Source: Deltaproteobacteria bacterium Ga0077550 (GTDB lineage Bacteria; Myxococcota_A; Polyangia; Nannocystales; Nannocystaceae). From it: DNA of 55,695 nt. Positions 47,925 through 54,947 of the stretch are shown piece after piece. The position numbers and the translations under genes were made by a program. The stretch covers positions 1 through 55,695 of the forward strand of contig LNFB01000290.1 in NCBI GenBank assembly GCA_001464385.1, read 5' to 3'. The notes under the pieces were generated by a model. The model was not told the origin of the DNA. It saw only the letters and a list, made by a program, of their open reading frames with translations, and made no database searches. Positions within the stretch are counted from its first letter, which is position 1; each line of letters begins with the position of its first letter.

Positions 47925-49484
47925 CTACTTTCGGAACATCTGCAGCATGCGCTGCGTGACGAGGAAGCCGCCGGCGATGTTGATCGTCGCCAGCAGGATC
48001 GCGGCGGCGCCCAGGATCGTGGTCGCCGAGCCCGGAGGGCCGGAGATCTGCAGGATGCCGCCGATGAGGATGATGCCGCTGATCGCGTTGGTGACGCTCA
48101 TCAGCGGGGTGTGCAGCGCGGGCGCCACGTTCCAGATGACCTGCCACCCGACGAAGATCGCGAGCACGAACACGGTGAGGTGGGTGAGGAACGACGGCGG
48201 CGCACCGACGCCGATGCCGACCAGCGCGAGGCCGGCGGCGACCAGCGGCCAGGGCGAGCCGGGGGCCTTGCTGCCGTGGCCGTGGCCCGACTTCTTCGGG
48301 GTCGCCGTCGCCGCGGCTGCGGCCGGCTTGCCCTCGGTCGGCGAGGTCATCTTCGGCTTGGGCGTGGGCCAGCGGTTGGCGCCGTCGTGCACGACCAGCG
48401 CGCCCGAGGTGACCTCGTCCGCGAGGTCGAAGTGGAACTTCTCCGCCTTGCCGAGATCGTCGAGCAGGTGGACGATGTTGGTGCCGTAGAGCTGGCTCGC
48501 CGTGCTCGACAGGCGGCTGGCCAGATCGGTGTAGCCGATGATCTTGACGCCGTTGTGCTCGGCGACGCGACCGGGCTGGGTGAGCTCGCAGTTGCCACCC
48601 TGCTCGGCGGCGAGATCGACGATCACGCTGCCGGGCCGCATGGCCTCGACGTGGTAGGCCTGCAGCAGCTTCGGCGCGGGCCGACCGGGGATGAGCGCGG
48701 TCGTGATGATGATGTCGACGTCCTTGGCCTGGGCCAGGAACAGCTCCATCTCGGCCTTGATGAAGGCCGGCGACATCTCCTTGGCGTAGCCGCCCTCGCC
48801 GGCGCCGTCCTCGGTCAGCGTGACCTCGAGGAACTCGGCGCCCATGCTCTGGACCTGCTCGCGGACCGCGGGCCGCGTGTCGAAGGCGCGGACGATCGCA
48901 CCCATGCCACGCGCCGCGCCGATCGCCGCGAGCCCGGCGACGCCGGCCCCGATGATCAGCACCTTCGCCGGCGGCACCTTGCCCGCGGCGGTGATCTGGC
49001 CGGTGAAGAACCGCGGGAACAACGTCGCGGCCTCGACCACCGCGCGGTAGCCGGCGATGTTCGCCATCGACGACAGCGCGTCGAGCTTCTGCGCGCGGCT
49101 GATGCGAGGCACCGCGTCCATCGCGATCGCGTTGGCTTTGCGCGCGACGAGCCGCTCGAGCAGCGCGGCGTTCTGCCCGGGCCACAGGAACGAGATCAGC
49201 GTCGCGCCCTCGCGCAGCATCTCGGTCTCGTCCTGGCCCGTGCCCGGGTGGTACTCCGGCGGGCGGACCTTCGCGACGATGTCCTGCTGCCACACGGTGG
49301 CGACGTCGCTGGTGATCTCGCAGCCGGCGTCGCGGTAGGCCTCGTCCGGGAAGCTGGCGGCGGCGCCGGCCCCCGACTCGATCACCACCTGGAACCCGAA
49401 CTTCTGCAGCTTTCGCGCGGTGTCGGGGGTCGCTGCGACCCGCCGCTCGCCGTCGTGGATTTCCTTGGGGATGCCGATCTTCAT
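47925..49484 (-). CDS. pntA: NAD(P) transhydrogenase subunit alpha
   Basis: 519 residues, like E. coli PntA (about 510), with the NAD(H)-binding domain I and the alpha-subunit TM helices in one chain. Domain I starts MKIGIPKEIHDGERRVAATP. It carries RxxxARRxQ-type residues near DAVPRISRAQKLDALSSMAN and the dinucleotide fold VLIIGAGVAGLAAIG (about 175-190). A linker rich in Ala, Thr, His and Gly (about 370-410, with GHGHGS) leads to four TM helices. Some relatives split this subunit into PntAA and PntAB; here it is fused. Upstream on the minus strand a GATAAA sequence (near 49525-49535) might be its promoter, with a leader of about 45 bases. Confidence 0.97.
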   Translation of the reverse strand: MKIGIPKEIHDGERRVAATPDTARKLQKFGFQVVIESGAGAAASFPDEAYRDAGCEITSDVATVWQQDIVAKVRPPEYHPGTGQDETEMLREGATLISFLWPGQNAALLERLVARKANAIAMDAVPRISRAQKLDALSSMANIAGYRAVVEAATLFPRFFTGQITAAGKVPPAKVLIIGAGVAGLAAIGAARGMGAIVRAFDTRPAVREQVQSMGAEFLEVTLTEDGAGEGGYAKEMSPAFIKAEMELFLAQAKDVDIIITTALIPGRPAPKLLQAYHVEAMRPGSVIVDLAAEQGGNCELTQPGRVAEHNGVKIIGYTDLASRLSSTASQLYGTNIVHLLDDLGKAEKFHFDLADEVTSGALVVHDGANRWPTPKPKMTSPTEGKPAAAAATATPKKSGHGHGSKAPGSPWPLVAAGLALVGIGVGAPPSFLTHLTVFVLAIFVGWQVIWNVAPALHTPLMSVTNAISGIILIGGILQISGPPGSATTILGAAAILLATINIAGGFLVTQRMLQMFRK

Positions 49485-49976
49485 GCTCGTGCCGCGCCGG
49501 CCGGGGGAGGCCAGGCGAGGGCGGGTTTATCACGGTCCGGTGGGCCACGACAGGCGGCTGACGTGACGTCAGGGGCGCGCGGACGTGGGCTTGGGTGGGG
49601 GTATGGGCCGCTTTGGACCGGGTCGGGGCGCGGGCGGCGAAGCGGTGTGCGCGATCGGGGCGGCGCGCGGGACGGCCGCGCTCCGCCAGCGCCGCGCGAT
49701 GTGATGCGGCGCGGCGCCAGCCTCCGGCGCCCGCGTGCGGATGCCTCGCCCGTCAGCGCCGCGAGGGATGGTCCACGTTGGGCGCCGCGATCTCGCGTGC
49801 GCGATCGAAGTCGCATGGGCGCACGCCGAGGAACCAGACGTCCGGGTTCTCATCGATCTTCGAGAAGGCGAACCCGAGGTCCGATCGATCCCGTGCGCGA
49901 CCGCGTAAGCCGGTGCCCGCGACGCCGTTGCACCTCCGCGTCGGGCGTCGGCGCCGATGAAACGGAGGGGTAGGGC
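49485..49976. other. Gene-free region between pntA and a lipoprotein gene
   Basis: 492 bp, the longest stretch without a convincing gene. It must hold the divergent promoters of pntA and of the lipoprotein at 49977. A 33-codon plus-strand frame starts at 49602 (MGRFGPGRGAGGEA), but its composition is just what GGC/GCG-rich DNA gives by chance. The minus strand here reads a proline/arginine-rich frame (PPAPRPGPKRPIPPPKP) with no start signal. I see no inverted repeat, tRNA or transposon end. Confidence 0.5.
49964..49970 (+). promoter_or_regulatory. Ribosome-binding site GGAGGGG
   Basis: Consensus-like Shine-Dalgarno sequence six bases before the ATG at 49977; one of the clearest in the window, contrasting with the leaderless-type genes. 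Confidence 0.6.
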
Positions 49977-50675
49977 ATGAACGTGCGAGCGTTTGTCGTC
50001 GTGGTGTCGAGCATCGTGTCGATCGGTGGAACGATCGGCGGTTGTGGTGGGGACGAGCCGGCGGTGTCCGCAGAGACGAGCACGGGGCCGTCCACCAGCG
50101 GCAACGAGGATCCTTCGACGTCCGTCGATCCCGAGAGCAGTGGTCCGAGCAGCGCGACGGATCCCACCGGCGACAGCTCCGGCACGACCACGTCGAGCAC
50201 GGGCACGACGACCGAGGGCGAGAGCAGCGAGGGCAGTAGCTCCGGCAGCACCACCGAGGCCGACAGCTCGAGCACGGGCGACGCGAGCTCCGAGGGATCG
50301 TCGGGCGGCTCCACCGACACCGGTGGTGAGACCGGCGTCGTCGACGGCTGCGACCCGCTCGCGCAGAACTGCCCCGACGGCCAGGCGTGCTACCCGTTCA
50401 TGGCCGAGTTCGACTGCTACGGCATCTCGGAGGCCGGGGCCCAGGGCGACGGCTGCGGGTTCGTCGATGTCTGCGATGCGGGTCTGTTCTGCGCCGCCGC
50501 GGCGATCGTCGACGGCTGCATGGACGCCGTCGGCTGCTGCAGCGCGTTCTGCGACATCTCGGACCCGATGGACGCGTGCCAGGACATCTCGCCGGCGATG
50601 TTCTGCATCCCCTGGTACGCCGAGGGGGACGCGCCGCCGGGGCTCGAGCTCGTCGGCGCATGCGCAGCGGTGTGA
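49977..50675 (+). CDS. Cysteine-rich lipoprotein with Ser/Thr linker
   Basis: 232 residues. The signal peptide ends GTIGGC (lipid cysteine C23). Residues 24-120 are a Ser/Thr/Gly/Glu linker, a very long low-complexity stretch that may be O-glycosylated or act as a stalk. The last 110 residues carry 14 cysteines with the recurring Nannocystis-type pattern CDPLAQNCPDGQACYPF ... CGFVDVCDAGLFC ... GCCSAFCDIS. The function of this domain is not known. It converges with another cysteine-rich lipoprotein gene. Confidence 0.82.
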   Translation: MNVRAFVVVVSSIVSIGGTIGGCGGDEPAVSAETSTGPSTSGNEDPSTSVDPESSGPSSATDPTGDSSGTTTSSTGTTTEGESSEGSSSGSTTEADSSSTGDASSEGSSGGSTDTGGETGVVDGCDPLAQNCPDGQACYPFMAEFDCYGISEAGAQGDGCGFVDVCDAGLFCAAAAIVDGCMDAVGCCSAFCDISDPMDACQDISPAMFCIPWYAEGDAPPGLELVGACAAV

Positions 50676-50706
50676 TCGCCCGCGGCTCCACCCGACTTCG
50701 ATCCCG

Positions 50707-50722
50707 GGCGCGGTGACGCGCC
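50707..50722. terminator. Hairpin between two converging lipoprotein genes
   Basis: Perfect 6-bp stem GGCGCG/CGCGCC with a GTGA loop, 31 bp past the stop at 50675. The rest of the 169-bp gap (50676-50844) shows no feature. Confidence 0.45.
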
Positions 50723-50844
50723 GCGAACTGTCCTTCGAGCCCGCGTGGGACTCCATCGTGACCGGAGCGGCGGCGAACAGGCTGTCGTGGGAGGCGAGCG
50801 CGTCGGCCACATGCAGCGCCGCATCGGCGCGTCGCGGCCGATCG

Positions 50845-51390
50845 TCACAGGCAGTAATCGGACAGCTGGTAGTCCGAGATCAGCATCGCGCACTGCGGCT
50901 GATTGCCGAGATCCGCGTAGTACGTGCACGTCTCCTCCCAGCCGGGGCCGGGCGGCAGCTCGCCGCAACACGCCGCGAGCTCGTCGCAGTAGGGTTCGCC
51001 GGTGCAGTAGCCGTCCTGGTGGTAGGTCGCGAGCGTCGAATCGCACAGCCCCGGCATGGCGAGATCGACGACGGTCGTGCAGCCGGCGTAGATGTCCGCG
51101 CCGAGCTGATCGCAGCAGGCCATCAGCGCGTCGCACTCGGCCGAGCCGCCGCCCTCGCCGCCGGTCGAGTCCGCCGTCGCCGTCGTCGTCGCGTCGCCGG
51201 TCGCCGCGGAAGTGGAGGTGGTCGCCGCGTCGTCGCCTGCGCTGGTCTCGACCTCCGCACTGCCCGTGCTCGGCCCGCCGCCGGTGCTCGCCGCTGTCGT
51301 GCCTCCGCCATCCTCGGCGGACGTCGATTCCCCGGTACCGTCGGAGGGAGCGCAGGCGAGCAGGACGAGCAGGGGCCAACAGCGATGCAT
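50845..51390 (-). CDS. Cysteine-rich lipoprotein with two tandem CxxLxACC repeats
   Basis: 181 residues. The signal peptide is unusually short (12 residues; LVLLAC, lipid cysteine C13). A Thr/Ser/Gly/Ala linker runs to about 95. The mature domain has 12 cysteines in two consecutive units of about 42 residues: CDALMACCDQL...GC...LC...GYC and CDELAACCGEL...TC...QC...DYC. The matching cysteine spacing shows an internal duplication. No family recognised. The start is preceded on the minus strand by CGCACTCC...CCCCA, close to the sequence just before the lipoprotein gene at 11160. Confidence 0.75.
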   Translation of the reverse strand: MHRCWPLLVLLACAPSDGTGESTSAEDGGGTTAASTGGGPSTGSAEVETSAGDDAATTSTSAATGDATTTATADSTGGEGGGSAECDALMACCDQLGADIYAGCTTVVDLAMPGLCDSTLATYHQDGYCTGEPYCDELAACCGELPPGPGWEETCTYYADLGNQPQCAMLISDYQLSDYCL

Positions 51391-51577
51391 TGGGGTCGAG
51401 GAGTGCGACGCAACGGATCGGCCCCGGTTGCATCCGCCCTCGCGCTTCACGAGCGGCACCGCCTGCGAGGGGTGCATCGTCGGCGGTGCTTGGTGTATCG
51501 TTCCCAACGGCACCGTCCATTCGACCTGCGCAGGCACCGCCCTGACGGTCACGTTCGCGGAGAGTGGAGTCCGAAAA

Positions 51578-51724
51578 ATGCCGAGAAACTCGAAGCTGCC
51601 CTCGCTGGCGGCGGTGTGCTTGCTACTGGGTGCGTCGATGCTGGGTGGTGACGCGCGGCGAGACTTCACGATCGAAGATCCGGACGGCAACCGCGTCGTC
51701 TTCGGATCGGAGGTGTCGAGGTGA
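51578..51724 (+). pseudogene. Probable remnant of a glyoxalase/VOC gene
   Basis: A 48-codon frame from the ATG at 51578. The second half (RDFTIEDPDGNRVVFGSE) is the standard C-terminus of VOC-superfamily proteins, where DPDGNR/x/FG closes the last beta-alpha-beta module. The preceding 27 codons read like a signal peptide (SLAAVCLLLGASMLGG), which no VOC protein has. The simplest reading is that a deletion or rearrangement removed most of a VOC gene and left its last 20 codons, including the GTGA overlap with the next VOC gene. Alternatively it is a genuine tiny exported peptide; I consider this less likely. Confidence 0.5.
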
Positions 51725-52098
51725 ACGAGGTGGCGATCCCAGGGCTGAGCTTCGGCCGGGCGGCCCCCACGATTCCGGTGGTGGACATCGAGCGCGCGCT
51801 CGGGTTCTACGGCGCGGTGCTGGGCATGCGCACCACCTTCACCAACGGCGACCCGGTCGGCTTCGTGATCCTGCAACGCGACGCCGCCGAGATCCACCTC
51901 ACCCGGGTCCCTGGGCATCGCGCCGGCACCAGCAACGTCGCGCACCTCCTCGTGAGCGACGCTGCGGCGCTCTTCGAGCAGTGCGTCCGGGCGCGCATGC
52001 GGATCATCAAGGGTCTTCGCGATCACGACTTCGGGCTGCGCGCCTTCGTGGTGGCCGATCCCGACGGCAACCGGATCGACATCGGCCAGGAGCTGTAG
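51721..52098 (+). CDS. Glyoxalase/VOC-superfamily protein
   Basis: 125 residues from a GTG. Pattern of the two beta-alpha-beta-beta-beta modules: IPVVDIERALGFYGAVLGM (module 1 start), VGFVILQRDAAEIHLTRV, SNVAHLLVSDAAALFEQCVRA (module 2) and LRAFVVADPDGNRIDIGQ. Possible metal or ligand residues are His/Glu of EIHL and the Glu/Asp of the last strand, but the set is not the canonical glyoxalase I H-E-H-E. Members range from glyoxalases to fosfomycin- and bleomycin-resistance proteins; bleomycin-resistance-like binding is possible. The start overlaps the stop of the remnant upstream. Confidence 0.88.
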   Translation: MNEVAIPGLSFGRAAPTIPVVDIERALGFYGAVLGMRTTFTNGDPVGFVILQRDAAEIHLTRVPGHRAGTSNVAHLLVSDAAALFEQCVRARMRIIKGLRDHDFGLRAFVVADPDGNRIDIGQEL

Positions 52099-52213
52099 CC
52101 CTCGCGGGCCCGCGCGCGCGAGCGCTCGGCCCCGTCGCGGGGAGCGGGGGCGCCCGACGACCCGGATCGAGTCCCCGACGCAGCCGCGCGCTTGCGTCGG
52201 GGACCTGCCGGCG

Positions 52214-52219
52214 TATGGT
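52214..52219 (+). promoter_or_regulatory. Putative -10 hexamer TATGGT
   Basis: Six bases before the GTG at 52226, consistent with a leaderless transcript. Confidence 0.4.
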
Positions 52220-52225
52220 CACGCC

Positions 52226-52978
52226 GTGCACGACGACGTCATCGAGATCGCGGACGGCTTCTGGAACCTTCGCGGCAGCTTCCGCGTGCTCGGCGTCGAC
52301 CTGGGGACGCAGAGCTCGCTCGTGCGACTGCGCTCGGGGCGGTTCGTGCTGCTCGACTGCATCCCCTTCGGCGAGGCGGCGCTGGCCGAGATCCGTCGGC
52401 GGACCGACGGGGGCGCCGGGGTCGAGGCGATCGTCAACCTGCACCCGTTCCACACGCTGCACGTGAAGACGGTCGCCGCGATGTTCCCCGACGCGACGCT
52501 CTACGGCACCGCGCGTCACCATCGGATCGCCCCGACGTTGCGCTGGGCGCCCGAGACGACCGAGGGCGAGGCGTTCGCGGCCCGTTACGCCGAGGACTTC
52601 GATCTCCTCGTGCCGCGCGGCGTCGACTTCATCCCGGAGAACGAGAACCTCCACTTCGCGTCGGTCCTCGTGATCCATCGCCAGAGCGAGACGCTGCACG
52701 TCGACGACACGCTGTCGTACCTGCCGGTCCCGGGGCTGCGGCGGCTGATGCTGCATCCGGCGCTCGGCGACGTCCTGCAGCGCCGCAAGGGCGCGGCGCA
52801 GGAGTTCCGCGCGTGGGCGTCCGAGCTGGTCGAGCGCTGTGGGACGGTGCGGCGCGTCTGCACCGCGCACATGCGACTTCCACCGCCGGGGCAGTTCCCG
52901 TCGATCGCGGAGGAGGTGCGAAGGGCGGTGCAGCGGGTCGAGAAGAAGCTCGCGCGGCACGAGGAAGCGTTCGGGTAG
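52226..52978 (+). CDS. Metallo-beta-lactamase-like protein lacking the canonical metal motif
   Basis: 250 residues from a GTG. The opening (ADGFWNLRGSFRVLGVDLGTQSSLVRLRSGRFVLLDCIPF) is the MBL-fold beta-sandwich start with a final strand before a turn. Where the family has HxHxDH, this protein reads NLHPFHTLHVKTVAAMFPDATLYGTARHH, spacing histidines differently. DUF4336-type proteins show the same NxxHxxH variant. A later VDDTLSYLP and a C-terminal TAHMRLP take the place of the family's last metal residues. Zinc binding is therefore possible but not assured. Cytoplasmic. Next to no obvious partner. Confidence 0.75.
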   Translation: MHDDVIEIADGFWNLRGSFRVLGVDLGTQSSLVRLRSGRFVLLDCIPFGEAALAEIRRRTDGGAGVEAIVNLHPFHTLHVKTVAAMFPDATLYGTARHHRIAPTLRWAPETTEGEAFAARYAEDFDLLVPRGVDFIPENENLHFASVLVIHRQSETLHVDDTLSYLPVPGLRRLMLHPALGDVLQRRKGAAQEFRAWASELVERCGTVRRVCTAHMRLPPPGQFPSIAEEVRRAVQRVEKKLARHEEAFG

Positions 52979-53020
52979 CGGCGAAGGTATCGGTCGTCGT
53001 GGGGTGTCGCGCGGCTCGTC

Positions 53021-53938
53021 CTACGACCCGATCGCCACCATCTCCGTCGGCGACAGCGCGATCCTCCGCGCCTCCCAATTCTCCTCGAGGTGCTCGATCG
53101 AGCTGGTCCCCGGGATCGGGAGGATCGCGGGCGAGCGTGCGAGCAGCCACGCCAACGCGATCTGCGACGTCGAGGCGCCGTGTCGTCGGGCGATCGCCGC
53201 GAGCGCTGGCGCCTGTTGATCGACGTGGCCGGCGGCCAGCGGGAAGAACGGCAGGTAGGCGATGCCCCGCGCAGCGCACAGCTCGAGCACCGCCTCGGGC
53301 GAGTCGACCTCTGCGTCGGCGTACCGGGCCAGCATCCCTCCACCGCCCATCACGCTGAAGAGGTTCTGCACCGCCACGATGGGCGTGCGTGCCAGGACGG
53401 CCTCGATCTGGCGGGCGTCGACGCAGCTGAGCGCGAGGTGGCGAATCGTGCCCTCGGCCTGCATCGCGACGAGGGCGTCGAGCGACTCCATCAACGGCAC
53501 ACCCGACGTGGGCATGAAGCGCAGGTGCACGACGTCGAGCCGCTCGAGGTGCAGCGAACGCAGATCGTCCTGCACCCCGCGGCGGAGCTCCTCCGGGCGA
53601 GCCGCGGGTGCCCAGCCTCGATCCGGAAGGCGCTTGCCGCCGAGCTTGGTGGCGATCACCAGGTCGCTCGGATAGGGGTGCAGCGCCTCGAAGATCAGCC
53701 GGTTGGCGACGAGCGGGCCGTAGTACCAGGCGGTGTCGATGAAGTTGATGCCGAGGTCGACGGCGCGACGCAGCAGCGCCCGCGCGCGATCGGGATCCTC
53801 GGGGTCCCCCCAGGCGTCCCTGCCGGGCAGACGCATGGCGCCGTAGCCGAGGCGGCGTACCTCGAGATCACCGAGGCGAATGGTGTCGGGGGCGCAGGCG
53901 AAGCCGTCAGTGCGGCCGGGGCGGATGGACTCGTCCAT
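53021..53938 (-). CDS. Aldo/keto reductase
   Basis: 305 residues. The catalytic tetrad is complete: D68 and Y73 (FIDTAWYYG), K98 (VIATKLGG) and H138 (LDVVHLRFM). NADPH-binding residues lie in the C-terminal LPIPGTSSIEHLEEN region. This pattern fits the AKR families that use NADPH to reduce carbonyls, near the short bacterial AKR11/13-like oxidoreductases. The start is an ATG inside the end of the AraC-family gene (32-bp overlap), so the regulator and enzyme are on one message. Confidence 0.93.
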   Translation of the reverse strand: MDESIRPGRTDGFACAPDTIRLGDLEVRRLGYGAMRLPGRDAWGDPEDPDRARALLRRAVDLGINFIDTAWYYGPLVANRLIFEALHPYPSDLVIATKLGGKRLPDRGWAPAARPEELRRGVQDDLRSLHLERLDVVHLRFMPTSGVPLMESLDALVAMQAEGTIRHLALSCVDARQIEAVLARTPIVAVQNLFSVMGGGGMLARYADAEVDSPEAVLELCAARGIAYLPFFPLAAGHVDQQAPALAAIARRHGASTSQIALAWLLARSPAILPIPGTSSIEHLEENWEARRIALSPTEMVAIGS

Positions 53939-54824
53939 CCGGCGAGTGTCGCTTCGTCCGACGTGCGCGGCTTGGGCGATGTTGGTCGGATTGCACGGCG
54001 CAGGCGAAGCTCCGCGCGAACCGGCCCGGCGCGACGCCGACGATGCGACGGAAGTGACGGCCGAGCTGGCTCTCGTCGCAGAACCCGACGCGCTGCGCCG
54101 TCTCGGCGACCCGCGTGCCTCGCATGAGCAGCTCCCTCGCCCTCCACACGCGCAGGTGGGTGAGGTACTCGTACGGCGGCACGCCGAGCTCGGCACGGAA
54201 CGCGCGAACGAGGTGGAACTTGTCGAGGCCCGCGTGGGCGGCGAGCTCGTCCAGCGTGATCTTGTCCGCGAGCGCGTCGTGGAGGAGGGCACGGGCGCGC
54301 TGCACCGCCCGCGGCGCGCGACCGACGACGGTCGCGGTGCTACGGCGGGATCCGCTGCCGAGGACTGCGTGCAGCGCCTCCGTCACCCGCGTGGCCCGCT
54401 CGAGCTCCGGGACCTCCGGACGCACGAGCGCGTCATGCATGGCGAACACGAGCTGCGTGGCGCGTTCACCCGGCCCGAAGCCCCGCGCCTCGACGTGCGT
54501 GTTGCCGCGCAGCCCGATCGCCGCGGCCGCGGCATCGATGGCCTCCGCGGAGAAGCCCGCGCCCTGGATCGTGTACGGCGCGTGGATCCGGACCCCGCGA
54601 TGGACCTCCCCGGGTTGCTTGAGCTTGATCGCGCCTGCGACGTGCGTGCGCACGCGGCCCCGAACCCAGCCATCGAACGCGCCCTCGTAGATCACCAGCA
54701 CCACGAGCTGCTCGGTATAGGTGGTCTTCAGGCGATCCTCGCGCTCGACGCGGATCATGCCCGTCACCGACGGGGAGTCGGGTCGCCAGAAGCGGATCTC
54801 CCGCCGATCGTCGGTCGAGTCCAT
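53907..54824 (-). CDS. AraC-family transcriptional regulator
   Basis: 305 residues. The N-terminal 190 residues are a beta-barrel sensor-like domain (YTEQLVVLVIYEGAFDGWVRGRV, GEVHRGVRIHAPYTI). The C-terminal AraC DNA-binding region has two helix-turn-helix motifs: ITLDELAAHAGLDKFHLVRAFRAELG and VAETAQRVGFCDESQLGRHFRRIVG, then the signature PGRFARS. The family typically activates adjacent genes, so the overlapping aldo/keto reductase is its probable target. No inducer is suggested by the sequence. Confidence 0.92.
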   Translation of the reverse strand: MDSTDDRREIRFWRPDSPSVTGMIRVEREDRLKTTYTEQLVVLVIYEGAFDGWVRGRVRTHVAGAIKLKQPGEVHRGVRIHAPYTIQGAGFSAEAIDAAAAAIGLRGNTHVEARGFGPGERATQLVFAMHDALVRPEVPELERATRVTEALHAVLGSGSRRSTATVVGRAPRAVQRARALLHDALADKITLDELAAHAGLDKFHLVRAFRAELGVPPYEYLTHLRVWRARELLMRGTRVAETAQRVGFCDESQLGRHFRRIVGVAPGRFARSFACAVQSDQHRPSRARRTKRHSPDGRVHPPRPH

Positions 54825-54835
54825 GGCCACGGGCC

Positions 54836-54841
54836 AGTCTA
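54836..54841 (-). promoter_or_regulatory. Putative -10 hexamer TAGACT
   Basis: Minus strand, eleven bases before the ATG of the AraC-family gene, in the 123-bp region shared with the divergent sigma factor gene. Confidence 0.35.
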
Positions 54842-54928
54842 GGCGGATCGCGGGGGCGGGGCTCGGGCGATCTTGGCGGTGTGTGGGCCGAGGTGCCGAG
54901 CTTGGCATGGCGCGGCCAGGCGTTGGTG

Positions 54929-54934
54929 TAGGAT
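54929..54934 (+). promoter_or_regulatory. Putative -10 hexamer TAGGAT for the sigma factor gene
   Basis: Thirteen bases before the ATG at 54948; a Shine-Dalgarno sequence (GGGGAGAG, 54936-54943) follows it immediately, so the leader would be short but not absent. Confidence 0.35.
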
Positions 54935-54947
54935 CGGGGAGAGACCC

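Noticed and set aside
46827..49973. Plus-strand frame of about 1048 codons antisense to pntA and pntB
   Set aside because: Both strands cannot be coding; PntA and PntB match family length and motifs over their whole length.
49569..50810. Minus-strand frame beginning MADALASHDSLFAAAP, antisense to the lipoprotein at 49977
   Set aside because: The first 35 codons look protein-like and could be an old remnant, but the rest mirrors the Ser/Thr linker of the plus-strand gene and has no family motif. Not enough to call.
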